Assembly (NCBI RefSeq): GCF_052065755.1
Contig: NZ_JBQHTK010000004.1
Coordinates: forward strand, 123,871 to 187,870
From: Allocoprococcus sp004560705
Lineage (GTDB): Bacteria; Bacillota; Clostridia; Lachnospirales; Lachnospiraceae
Direction: 5' to 3'
Length of the DNA: 64,000 nucleotides
A program made the position numbers and the translations under genes. The stretch's first letter is position 1; every line of letters begins with the position of its first letter. Positions 7,214 through 14,993 of the stretch are shown piece by piece. The notes under the pieces were generated by a model that made no database searches, was not told the origin of the DNA, and saw only the letters and a program-made list of their open reading frames with translations.

Positions 7214-10200
7214 ATGAAGAGATTGAGGTTGGAGCATTCCATGGAATGGAAGGAGAAACAGCTAGCCATTGAGGCAGCATTGCTTTATGGATTCCAGACG
7301 GAGACAGCAGAATTTCCGATAGCGGCACTGGACGGAGAAATCGAGGTTCCGGGAACCGAAGACGAACTGACCGCTTTATGGAGACTGGAAGCCAAAGCAG
7401 CACCGGAAGGATATCTGCCGGCAAAGAAAGAAGGACCGATTTTTGATACTGATTTCCGAAAGAAGAAAGGTCTTGAGACTCTGTTTGGAACCGGGGAGTT
7501 CCTGAAAGATGAGGATTATGACTTTCTGCCGGACAAGTTGGATGTTCGGATAATCCTGCCCAAGGAAGCGGATCTGTCTATGATCACGGCGGCGTGTAAC
7601 ATTGCATTTCGTCTGGGAATGGAGACCACTGCCTATGAGGGCAAGATCCTTGCAGATGATACCTATCAGGGGAATGCGATCGTGTTTGAAGATGCCAAGA
7701 GTGCAGAGATGGCAGTGGAGCAGGAAGAGAATGCGGTTCGCCTGTATGTAAGAGGACGCGGCGAAGAACTGGAGAAGCTGTCCGCCCTTGTCTGTGAGAA
7801 ATTCCCGGTTGTCGATGCATGGAGAAGCTGGCGGGATGTGCTGATGGATATGGCGGATGATTTCGCTTTGAGAAATGCAGACGGACAGCTCGCCTATCTG
7901 AGCGCGTATGAGCAGACGGAGCCGGGAGCATATGAACTGTATGGATCTCCGGAGATTACCGATCAACAGAAAGAACAATTCCCGGATTCTGTATTTTACA
8001 ATTATAAATCCGGCCGCAAGGTCTATGAAAAAGTATATGAGCTTCCGTGGGAAGTGGATACATTTACACAGGTTCTGGAAGAGAAGATCTATCCATGCAT
8101 CGGATGCGGAGATCGGGTCAGAATCGAAGGCGCGCTCAGTGAGGACAAAAAAGTGCGCAGCAGGATCGTTGCAGATGTAGCGAAACATCTTGAAGAAAAA
8201 GGAGCAGTGCTGGAACAGGCGCAGCTGATCTGTGCTTACAAGCAGGGATTTTCGTGGATGGAAGAAGTTGTCATTCCGGAAGCTGCAAAGGTAGATACGA
8301 CAAAGGTTGAGATTTATTTCAAACCGTTTCTTCCGGAAGGGCAGAACGAGTGGCTTGATGAGAACGGTGCAACACCGTCTTATCATAATTTGAAGGCCGA
8401 TAATCCGGATAAATGGTATGACCTTCCGATCCGCTATTTGCAGGAGCTTTATCCGATTGAGGATATCATCACAGAAAAACTGGGAATCGCACGTGAGGAT
8501 GTGGTGTTCCTTCCGTACGAAGGTGATGAGAATATCACCTATCTCTGCCGTGTTGCTGCGGGAGAAGAAAGTCGTGAATTCCGGTATCTGGTACATTATG
8601 AGGAACGTCCGTATATGGATGAATATCCGCAGATGGGAAAGGTTCATCCGGCGACCGGTTATGTCCGGGTGTGGGTAAATGGAGAAGAAAAGCTTTCTGA
8701 AGAGATCAAGACAGATCTGGAAGAAGTTTGGGATATCTATCAGGCAGAAGTGCTGCCTGACTGCCGCAGATATATCGAGAAGAAGACGGGCGGAGAAATC
8801 CGTTCTGATCTGCAGCCGTTCTTCCATAAACTTTCGCTGGATGTTACGGTAAGTGAGCCGGATTACAGAACCGGGAGCAGAGAAGATCTGATTTCCTCTC
8901 TGGATGCGCTGCATGAAGATATGTATTTTGTCGGAAGTGACTATTTTAAGAATTACGGCGTACAAAGAGCAGATGTCATGCTGGATGCACCGGGACTGAT
9001 CCTTCCTGAGATCCATAACCGGGAAGGAGCACCGGTATTTAAAGTGACGCTTTATGAGCAGCTGCGGGAATCGGCCTGCATTCTGTGTGAAGGTAATGAA
9101 GTGGTTTCACAGAAGAACAGAGAAGATGTACAGGTATGGGCAGAACGTATACGGATGTGCGGAGACCGGTTGGAACTTTTGATTCGAACAGAAGGCGTTC
9201 CGGAAATGGTACTTTCTGCTTATGCCGAGCTTTTTGATAAAGGCATTCTTGATCTTGCGAATCGTTTGGATCCATGTTATTGTATTGTACTCCGGGATGA
9301 AAACGGACACAGCTACGAAGCGGCAGTTCCTGAAAAAAAAGACCGCCCGGTGAAGAAGATTACCGAGATTGACCTGCATGAACAGGAACTGATTGGTTAT
9401 GATACCTATTGTGAGATTATTGAAGAATTAAAGCAGGTAGAAGGAATCGATGTGTTCCGTACAGCGGTATCTTATGCCGGAAGAGAAGTATATGCGATCT
9501 GGCTTAAACCAGAGTACAAGGGATATCTGTCTATGACGAAGCGGCTGACCAGATGCCCGAGTGAGGTTATCAATGCCCGCCATCATGCAAACGAGGTGTC
9601 CAGTACGAATGCTTCCCTGATTCTTTTGAAGAAACTGTTGACGGAAGATATTTACAGGGATCTTCCCGAGAAGCTGAACCTGGTACTTGTACCGATGGAA
9701 AATGTGGATGGCGCTGCAATTCATTACGAGCTTCAGAAGGAACATCCAAACTGGAAACTGCATGTGGCAAGATTTAATTCAATTGGTAAAGAATTTTATT
9801 ATGAGCATTTCCGCCCGGATACGATACATAGTGAAGCGATGGGACTGACACGGTTGTTTGAAAAATTTGTGCCGGATATGATCGTAGATAATCACGGTGT
9901 ACCGAGTCATGAGTGGGAACAGCAGTTTTCAGGTTATACTTCACCTTCCTACAAAGGATTCTGGCTTCCGAGATCTCTGCTGTATGGATATTTCTGGTAT
10001 GTTACCAATCCGGAATACAAGGATAATTATCCAGTGAACAAAGAGATGGAAGATGTGATCGCAGACAAGATTGCCGAGGATGAAGAGATGACGAGATGGA
10101 ATCTCGAGTGGAGTGCGCAGTTTGAAAAATATGCACATGCATGGATGCCGAAGCTTTTCCCGGCAAATTACTATAAAAATATGATCAATTACTGGATCCC

Positions 10201-10477
10201 GTTTGCGTCGGATCCGACTCATCGGTATCCGTCGATCCGTTTCCCATGGATCACCACGGTTGCCTACACAAGTGAAGTGGCGGATGAGACGGCACAGGGA
10301 GAATACTTGAATTTATGCGCCCGGGCTCATGTGGCTCATGACGAAGCGACACTGCAGATGCTTATGAAGGCAGAGAATGTCTTCGACTGTGATTGCGGCT
10401 TACGTGACAATGCGGTTTTTGCCAGATACTGTCGATTACGGCCAATGATTGTCGGCGGATCTGGAAAAAATAAATAA
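7214..10477 (+). CDS. Large M14-family zinc metallopeptidase (1087 aa)
   Basis: The C-terminal 320 residues are an M14 carboxypeptidase-type domain. NARHHANEVSSTNAS places zinc ligands His791 and Glu794, and VDNHGVPSHEW gives the third ligand His894. The first about 770 residues match nothing I recognise and carry no signal peptide, so the enzyme appears cytoplasmic. At 1087 aa it is much longer than classical M14 enzymes (300-400). AGGAGG lies well placed before the ATG. It heads an operon with a DUF969/DUF979 membrane pair, an AmpS-like protein and pyroglutamyl peptidase. That context suggests intracellular trimming of imported or internally made peptides. Substrate is unknown. Confidence 0.8.
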   Translation: MKRLRLEHSMEWKEKQLAIEAALLYGFQTETAEFPIAALDGEIEVPGTEDELTALWRLEAKAAPEGYLPAKKEGPIFDTDFRKKKGLETLFGTGEFLKDEDYDFLPDKLDVRIILPKEADLSMITAACNIAFRLGMETTAYEGKILADDTYQGNAIVFEDAKSAEMAVEQEENAVRLYVRGRGEELEKLSALVCEKFPVVDAWRSWRDVLMDMADDFALRNADGQLAYLSAYEQTEPGAYELYGSPEITDQQKEQFPDSVFYNYKSGRKVYEKVYELPWEVDTFTQVLEEKIYPCIGCGDRVRIEGALSEDKKVRSRIVADVAKHLEEKGAVLEQAQLICAYKQGFSWMEEVVIPEAAKVDTTKVEIYFKPFLPEGQNEWLDENGATPSYHNLKADNPDKWYDLPIRYLQELYPIEDIITEKLGIAREDVVFLPYEGDENITYLCRVAAGEESREFRYLVHYEERPYMDEYPQMGKVHPATGYVRVWVNGEEKLSEEIKTDLEEVWDIYQAEVLPDCRRYIEKKTGGEIRSDLQPFFHKLSLDVTVSEPDYRTGSREDLISSLDALHEDMYFVGSDYFKNYGVQRADVMLDAPGLILPEIHNREGAPVFKVTLYEQLRESACILCEGNEVVSQKNREDVQVWAERIRMCGDRLELLIRTEGVPEMVLSAYAELFDKGILDLANRLDPCYCIVLRDENGHSYEAAVPEKKDRPVKKITEIDLHEQELIGYDTYCEIIEELKQVEGIDVFRTAVSYAGREVYAIWLKPEYKGYLSMTKRLTRCPSEVINARHHANEVSSTNASLILLKKLLTEDIYRDLPEKLNLVLVPMENVDGAAIHYELQKEHPNWKLHVARFNSIGKEFYYEHFRPDTIHSEAMGLTRLFEKFVPDMIVDNHGVPSHEWEQQFSGYTSPSYKGFWLPRSLLYGYFWYVTNPEYKDNYPVNKEMEDVIADKIAEDEEMTRWNLEWSAQFEKYAHAWMPKLFPANYYKNMINYWIPFASDPTHRYPSIRFPWITTVAYTSEVADETAQGEYLNLCARAHVAHDEATLQMLMKAENVFDCDCGLRDNAVFARYCRLRPMIVGGSGKNK

Positions 10478-10503
10478 AATATATTCTAAAGGAGGAGATT
10501 TCT

Positions 10504-11199
10504 ATGGAACTCATCAAATTACTTGGCGTTTTAATCGTAATTGTAGGATTTGCGCTGAAACTGGATTCAATCCTCATTATTTTCCTTGCACTGATCACAA
10601 CAGGTCTTGTGGGCGGTCTTGGAATCGGTGGACTTTTGGAAACAATTGGAACAAACTTTGTTGCCAACAGAAGTATGGCAATTTTCATCATGATTCTTCT
10701 GGTAACCGGTGTACTGGAGAGAAACGGACTGCGTGAGGCAGCTGCAGACCTGATTAAGAAGGTGAAAGGTGCTACTGCAGGTAAGGTTGTTGCTGCATAC
10801 GGTATCATGCGTGGTATCTTCGGAGCGTTCAACGTAGGATTCGGTGGTGTTGCCGGATTCATCCGTCCGGTTGTTCTTCCAATGGCAGAAGCTGCGATTG
10901 AAAATGGCGGAAACAAAGCAACAGAGGAACATATTGAAGATGTAAAAGGTATGGCATCTGCAATGGAAAACGTTACATGGTTCTTCTTCCAGGTGCTCTT
11001 TGTAGGTGGAGCCGGCGGTATTCTTGTACAGACTACATTAGCCGGACTCGGATACGAAGTAGAACTGATCGATCTTGCTGTAACAGAAATTCCGGTTGCA
11101 ATCTTTGCTTTGATCCTTGCATGTGCATTTGTAGTGATCAAGGATAAGAAACTGCAGCAGAAATACTATGGCAATTCAGCAAAGACAACAAAGAAATAG
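10504..11199 (+). CDS. DUF969-family membrane protein
   Basis: A 231-residue integral membrane protein with about five or six hydrophobic helices (first at residues 4-30). Gly-rich motifs such as FGAFNVGFGGVAGFIRPVV are typical of the DUF969 family. DUF969 and DUF979 proteins nearly always occur as adjacent genes, often beside pyroglutamyl peptidase, as here. Together they look like two halves of a transporter of the IT/permease type, and peptide or pyroglutamate transport has been guessed but is not established. RBS AAAGGAGG. It lies 26 bases after the M14 gene and 13 before its partner. Confidence 0.85.
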   Translation: MELIKLLGVLIVIVGFALKLDSILIIFLALITTGLVGGLGIGGLLETIGTNFVANRSMAIFIMILLVTGVLERNGLREAAADLIKKVKGATAGKVVAAYGIMRGIFGAFNVGFGGVAGFIRPVVLPMAEAAIENGGNKATEEHIEDVKGMASAMENVTWFFFQVLFVGGAGGILVQTTLAGLGYEVELIDLAVTEIPVAIFALILACAFVVIKDKKLQQKYYGNSAKTTKK

Positions 11200-11212
11200 G
11201 GAGGAGACATAA

Positions 11213-12166
11213 ATGAGTGCTTTAAAATTTATTCAGATTGACCCTACTTTAAACACAAATCTGGTTAATATCGTTTGGATCATAATCGGACTTGTTACAA
11301 TTTACGCAGGTATTAAGAACTTACTTGACAAAGAAAATCCTTCCAGAATCGGAACAGCCGTTTTCTGGTGTTCATTCGGTATCGTGTGTGCATTTGGTAC
11401 ATGGCTGCCGGCGAAGGTTTCCGGTGCACTGGTTATTATCATGTGTATCCCGCCAATCTTCAAGAAGGTAAAAGTCGGAAAAGCAGAAGTTCCGACCAAA
11501 GAATATACACAGAAGCAGTACAAGAAAGTTGGTATGAAGATCTTCTTCCCGGCTGTCTGCGTTGGTATCTTCTCACTTTGCATGGCTTTGTTTACCAATA
11601 TCAGTTCCATGCTTGCAGTAACACTCGGTACATTAGTAGCTGTTATCATTCTGATGGTTTACAATCCGTCTGAAAACAAACCGGATGTATTTTTGAAAGA
11701 ATCAGAGCGTTTCCTTTCTCTGATGGGACCTCTCTGTATGCTTCCTCAGCTTCTTGGATGTCTGGGTGGCGTGTTCACTGCAGCAGGTGTCGGCGAAGTG
11801 ATTGCGGGTATCGTAGAAAATATCGTTCCGAAGGGAAATGTAAATTTAGGTATTATTGTATATGCAGTAGGTATGGTATTATTTACTATGATCATGGGTA
11901 ACGCATTTGCAGCGATCACAGTTATGACAGTTGGTATCGGCGCACCGTTCGTACTTGCTTATGGAGCAAATCCGGTTATAATCGGTATGCTTGCTCTTAC
12001 ATGCGGATATTGTGGAACGCTCTGTACACCTATGGCTGCAAACTTCAATATCGTTCCGGTTGCTATTCTGAATATGAAGGATCGCTGGGGTGTTATTAAG
12101 AATCAGGTTCTTATAGCTATGATCATGCTGGTATTCCAGATCTGCTATATGATCTTATTCAAATAA
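11213..12166 (+). CDS. DUF979-family membrane protein
   Basis: A 317-residue integral membrane protein, partner of the DUF969 gene directly upstream. Multiple hydrophobic helices run through the chain, with the Gly/Pro-rich CGYCGTLCTPMAANFNIVPV near the C-terminus (about 263-282), which is characteristic of the family. Inferred to form a membrane complex with the DUF969 protein. The pcp linkage suggests a peptide, pyroglutamyl compound or amino acid as cargo, but no binding residues can be named. RBS GGGAGG. The following aminopeptidase-like gene starts 27 bases later. Confidence 0.85.
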   Translation: MSALKFIQIDPTLNTNLVNIVWIIIGLVTIYAGIKNLLDKENPSRIGTAVFWCSFGIVCAFGTWLPAKVSGALVIIMCIPPIFKKVKVGKAEVPTKEYTQKQYKKVGMKIFFPAVCVGIFSLCMALFTNISSMLAVTLGTLVAVIILMVYNPSENKPDVFLKESERFLSLMGPLCMLPQLLGCLGGVFTAAGVGEVIAGIVENIVPKGNVNLGIIVYAVGMVLFTMIMGNAFAAITVMTVGIGAPFVLAYGANPVIIGMLALTCGYCGTLCTPMAANFNIVPVAILNMKDRWGVIKNQVLIAMIMLVFQICYMILFK

Positions 12167-12193
12167 GCATTTACGAAAAAGGATGATGGAAAG

Positions 12194-13183
12194 ATGAGTC
12201 GGGATATGGAGCGGGGAGCCCAAATTGTGATCTGCGACTGGGTCCGGGTAAAGCCGTGGGACAAGCTGCTGATCGTGACGACAAGAGAGCATTTGCCGGA
12301 AGCGAGAATGCTGCGGAAATGTGCGATCGGAAGAGCAAGATCGGTCAATACGCTGACTGTGGAAGATGCAGGAAGGCTGGTAGGGGTATTTTTTGACACG
12401 AATGAGGAAGTGTTCGACCCGTATACGGCCATAATCGCTGCGACCGATTATTCACTTGTGACCACAAAAGCGGCAAAACGTGCGATTCAGAAGCACAAGA
12501 AGTTCCTGTCCCTCCCGCTTTCTACAAATGATGGCAGATCCATGCTGGAATATGATTTCATGACGATGGATACGAAGAAAAGCCGTCTGATGGCGAAGGT
12601 GATCATGAAATACCTTCGCAGTTCTGAAAAAATCCATGTGACGACATCGGCGGGAACGGATCTGGTCATGTATAAAGAAAACCGGAATCCGGGCTTCTTC
12701 AACGGTGTGATCAAAGATGGAAAAGGATATTCTTCTGCCAGCATTGAGGTATACGTTCCGATCGAGGAGACGAAGACAGAAGGCGTTATGATGCTGGACG
12801 GTTCTCTCGGTTATATAGGGCGTGCAAATGAGCCGACCCGGATTCTGTTTCACGAGGGGCGGATAACAGATATAGAAGAAACGCATACCGGCATAAAACT
12901 GAAAAACTATATGGAAGAATACAGGGATCCGAGAATCTATATCGGAGGAGAATTTGGGATTGGTTTGAATTCTTATTCCCGGTGTCTGGGTAATTGTTAT
13001 ATCGAAGACGAATCGGCATACGGAACTTTTCATATTGGCCTGGGAAGGAATCTGGCGCTGGGAGGCAAGCAGAACGCAAATGGTCATTTTGACCTTGTGT
13101 GTCTGGAACCGGACATTTATACTGATAATAGACAGATTATGCAGCAAGGGAAGATTATCATACCAGAACCGGTGGTATATTAA
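12194..13183 (+). CDS. AmpS/NicX-like (M29-related) putative aminopeptidase
   Basis: A 329-residue soluble protein resembling the COG2309 group (leucyl aminopeptidase AmpS/T and the related dioxygenase-like NicX). Visible hallmarks are EFGIGLN (about 253-259), ESAYGTFHIGLGRN (about 274-287) and NGHFDLVC near 297-304, corresponding to the family's acidic and His metal-site segments. The N-terminal domain is Rossmann-like with ITTFxx-type spacing not resolved here. It sits in the peptide operon between DUF979 and pcp, consistent with peptide hydrolysis. A dioxygenase-like or purely binding role cannot be excluded. RBS AAAGGATG. Confidence 0.6.
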   Translation: MSRDMERGAQIVICDWVRVKPWDKLLIVTTREHLPEARMLRKCAIGRARSVNTLTVEDAGRLVGVFFDTNEEVFDPYTAIIAATDYSLVTTKAAKRAIQKHKKFLSLPLSTNDGRSMLEYDFMTMDTKKSRLMAKVIMKYLRSSEKIHVTTSAGTDLVMYKENRNPGFFNGVIKDGKGYSSASIEVYVPIEETKTEGVMMLDGSLGYIGRANEPTRILFHEGRITDIEETHTGIKLKNYMEEYRDPRIYIGGEFGIGLNSYSRCLGNCYIEDESAYGTFHIGLGRNLALGGKQNANGHFDLVCLEPDIYTDNRQIMQQGKIIIPEPVVY

Positions 13184-13196
13184 TACCGGCGGTGCT

Positions 13197-13226
13197 ACAA
13201 AAAGTTCCGCATGCGGAACTTTTTGT
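13197..13226 (+). terminator. 30-bp palindrome with T run between AmpS-like gene and pcp
   Basis: A perfect palindrome: the stem AAAAAGTTCCGC pairs with GCGGAACTTTTT, and both arms extend two more bases. It ends in a T-run, so it would act as an intrinsic terminator or partial attenuator inside the operon, setting pcp expression apart from the upstream genes. Confidence 0.65.
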
Positions 13227-13261
13227 CAATGGTCAGAAAGAGTCGTAAGGAGGAAACGAAC

Positions 13262-13906
13262 ATGAAGGTATTAGTAACAGGTTTTGACCCGTTTGGGGGA
13301 GAAAAAGTAAATCCTGCATATGAGGCAGTAAAATTATTGCCGGATACGATCGCGGGGGCAGAGATCATTAAACTGGAGATTCCGACGGTGTTTTCAAAGA
13401 GTGGTCCGGCTGTAGAAGCAGGGATCCAGAAATATCAGCCGGACGTTGTCATCAATGTCGGACAGGCAGGCGGTCGCTCTTGTGTTACCATCGAACAGGT
13501 GGGAGTGAACCTTGCAGAAGCGCGTATTCCGGATAATGCCGGAGAGCAGCCTATGGATGAACCGCTTCAGGTGGACGGCGCACCGGCATATTTTGCGACG
13601 ATTCCGGTTAAGGCAATTGTAAAGAACATCCGTGATCATGGAATCCCCTGCCATATTTCCTATACAGCAGGAACCTATGTATGCAACTGTGTGATGTATA
13701 ACGTACTTCATATGGCAGCAACAAAATATACCAACATTCGTGCCGGATTTATTCATGTACCATTTGCTGCTGAGCAGGTGGTTGATAAGCCGAACGGGAC
13801 TCCGTTCATGTCTCTGGAAATGATTGCGAAGTGCCTTGAATATGCGATTGAGGCTACTGTAAACAATACAGAAGACATTGAAGAAGCAATGGGAACGACC
13901 CATTAG
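13262..13906 (+). CDS. pcp: Pyroglutamyl-peptidase I
   Basis: Cytoplasmic cysteine peptidase (family C15) that removes N-terminal pyroglutamate from peptides. The start MKVLVTGFDPFGGEKVNP is diagnostic. The triad is visible: Glu in CVTIEQVGVN (about 79), Cys in AGTYVCN (about 142) and His in GFIHVPF (about 166). Length 214 aa is normal. Upstream in-frame starts inside the palindrome are ignored because AAGGAGG lies just before ATG 13262. The DUF969-DUF979-pcp arrangement recurs in Firmicutes and supports a peptide-recycling role for the whole operon. Confidence 0.95.
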   Translation: MKVLVTGFDPFGGEKVNPAYEAVKLLPDTIAGAEIIKLEIPTVFSKSGPAVEAGIQKYQPDVVINVGQAGGRSCVTIEQVGVNLAEARIPDNAGEQPMDEPLQVDGAPAYFATIPVKAIVKNIRDHGIPCHISYTAGTYVCNCVMYNVLHMAATKYTNIRAGFIHVPFAAEQVVDKPNGTPFMSLEMIAKCLEYAIEATVNNTEDIEEAMGTTH

Positions 13907-13944
13907 GAAAAGAATCATTCTGGCAGAAAATATGGAATTATCAG

Positions 13945-13978
13945 AGGAATGCTTACCGGATGGTTGGCATTCCTTTTT
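13945..13978 (+). terminator. Terminator of the peptide operon
   Basis: AGGAATGC (13945-13952) pairs with GCATTCCT (13967-13974), followed directly by TTTT. Confidence 0.85.
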
Positions 13979-14298
13979 ACATAGGGAAAGACTGCAGCTG
14001 ACCTTATTCTAAACTTGATTTATGATAATACTAATTGCCATAGTTCACTCGCAAGGCAGAACTATTATCCGGTATTATTGCCCAAATACCCAGGTAAACA
14101 TTTGTAATAAATATTGAAGAACCCTAAAAGGGATAATAAAACGGAAAAAAGAGAGATGCTCAACGGTGTGTTCTGTGATATGTCTGCTCCGACAACGATC
14201 CATCATTTATGTAAAGTTCCTGTACGATTAGAAACAGCTTTTCGTTCTGATTTTAAACTTATCTGCATACACATGTTTTAGATAAGGAGGAACAGAAC
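13979..14298. other. Intergenic stretch without a convincing gene
   Basis: About 320 bases between the pcp terminator and the TIGR04086 gene. It contains a short CCCTAAAAGGG dyad near 14122 and a 41-codon open frame (14156-14281) that lacks an RBS and any recognisable sequence. No promoter with good -35 and -10 elements stands out, although one must exist for the downstream gene. Confidence 0.5.
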
Positions 14299-14670
14299 AT
14301 GGAAAAGAAAGTGAATTCTGTGATCAAACCGATTCAAATACTGAAGGCATTGCTTGCTTCTTATATCGTGACAGCCCTGCTTCTTTTGCTTCTGACGTTT
14401 TTGCTGTATAAGTTTGGACTGGATGAGAAGAAAGTAGAGATCGGAATCCTGATCGTGTATCTGGTATCTGCTTTTATCGGAGGAATGATAGCAGGCAAGC
14501 TGGCAGGAACGAGGCGGTTCCTGTGGGGGACTCTGATCGGAATCCTGTATTTTGCACTGCTTCTCATGATTTCAATCGGTGTATACCGCACAATCCAGGG
14601 AGGAAGCAGTATGCTGGTTTCATTTGCACTTTGTGTGGCGGGGGGGATGCTGGGAGGTATGCTCTCATGA
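14299..14670 (+). CDS. TIGR04086-family membrane protein
   Basis: A 123-residue, very hydrophobic protein with four predicted helices (about 12-38, 48-68, 73-95, 103-122). FIGGMIAGKLAGTRRFLWGTL and the Gly-rich C-terminus GGMLGGMLS fit the TIGR04086 family of Clostridia. Its function is unknown. It lies directly before the SCIFF gene, an arrangement conserved in Clostridia, so a link to protein export or SCIFF peptides is possible but unproven. RBS AAGGAGG, 7 bases before ATG. The SCIFF promoter begins about 25 bases after its stop, so it is a separate transcription unit or reads into it. Confidence 0.75.
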   Translation: MEKKVNSVIKPIQILKALLASYIVTALLLLLLTFLLYKFGLDEKKVEIGILIVYLVSAFIGGMIAGKLAGTRRFLWGTLIGILYFALLLMISIGVYRTIQGGSSMLVSFALCVAGGMLGGMLS

Positions 14671-14695
14671 GAAGAAAACTTGTAACACTTTGACG

Positions 14696-14725
14696 TTGAC
14701 GCTGTCAAGGGTGTTGTGATATACT
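14696..14725 (+). promoter_or_regulatory. Promoter of the SCIFF gene
   Basis: -35 TTGACG (14696-14701), 18-bp spacer, -10 TATACT (14720-14725). A second TTGACG lies immediately upstream (14690-14695). The -35 forms a small dyad, TTGAC-GCT-GTCAA (14696-14708), that could bind a regulator. Confidence 0.7.
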
Positions 14726-14759
14726 ATAGTGCATAGTGAAAAGTAAGGAGGAGATTGCA

Positions 14760-14903
14760 ATGAAGCATATTAAGACATTGAATACACAGACTCTGAACAA
14801 TACAGTAAAAAAAGGCGGATGTGGAGAATGCCAGACATCTTGCCAGTCTGCTTGTAAGACATCCTGTACCGTAGGAAATCAGACTTGCGAGCACAGCAAA
14901 TAA
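14760..14903 (+). CDS. scfA: SCIFF ranthipeptide precursor (six Cys in forty-five)
   Basis: A 47-codon gene. The product begins MKHIKTLNTQTLNNT and carries six cysteines at positions 21, 24, 28, 32, 36 and 43, followed by a short EHSK tail. This is the SCIFF family, the most conserved ribosomal natural-product precursor in Clostridia. The partner radical-SAM enzyme links Cys sulfurs to non-alpha carbons of Thr and other residues (ranthipeptide thioethers). The leader is the cysteine-free first 20 residues. The RBS AAGGAGGAG is very strong and it has its own promoter. The maturase follows after a hairpin, which fits high peptide and lower enzyme output. Related peptides have been linked to quorum-type control in solvent-producing Clostridium. 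Confidence 0.97.
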   Translation: MKHIKTLNTQTLNNTVKKGGCGECQTSCQSACKTSCTVGNQTCEHSK

Positions 14904-14931
14904 GAGAATTTTATCTTAGTATGAATCAAGG

Positions 14932-14950
14932 CAGCGGCTAAAAGCCGCTG
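14932..14950 (+). terminator. Hairpin between SCIFF peptide and maturase genes
   Basis: CAGCGGCT (14932-14939) pairs perfectly with AGCCGCTG (14943-14950) around a 3-base loop. There is no following T run, so it is more likely a partial attenuator or an mRNA 3'-end stabiliser that boosts the peptide message over the enzyme message. Confidence 0.6.
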
Positions 14951-14993
14951 TCTATTGGCGTTATGGAAAACAAATTAGAAAGGGGTACCGGTT

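Noticed and set aside
7376..9016. 546-codon open frame on the minus strand
   Set aside because: It lies wholly antisense to the M14 peptidase gene, has no RBS or recognisable domain and reads like reverse-strand composition (Arg/Ile/Cys/Phe rich).
14156..14281. 41-codon open frame before TIGR04086
   Set aside because: No RBS, no promoter and no recognisable sequence; probably chance.
14696..14708. Similarity between the SCIFF promoter dyad TTGAC-GCT-GTCAA and the MerR operator at 59533
   Set aside because: Spacing and arm length differ (5 against 7 bp arms) and both include a -35-like TTGAC, so shared regulation by the TipAS protein is not supported.
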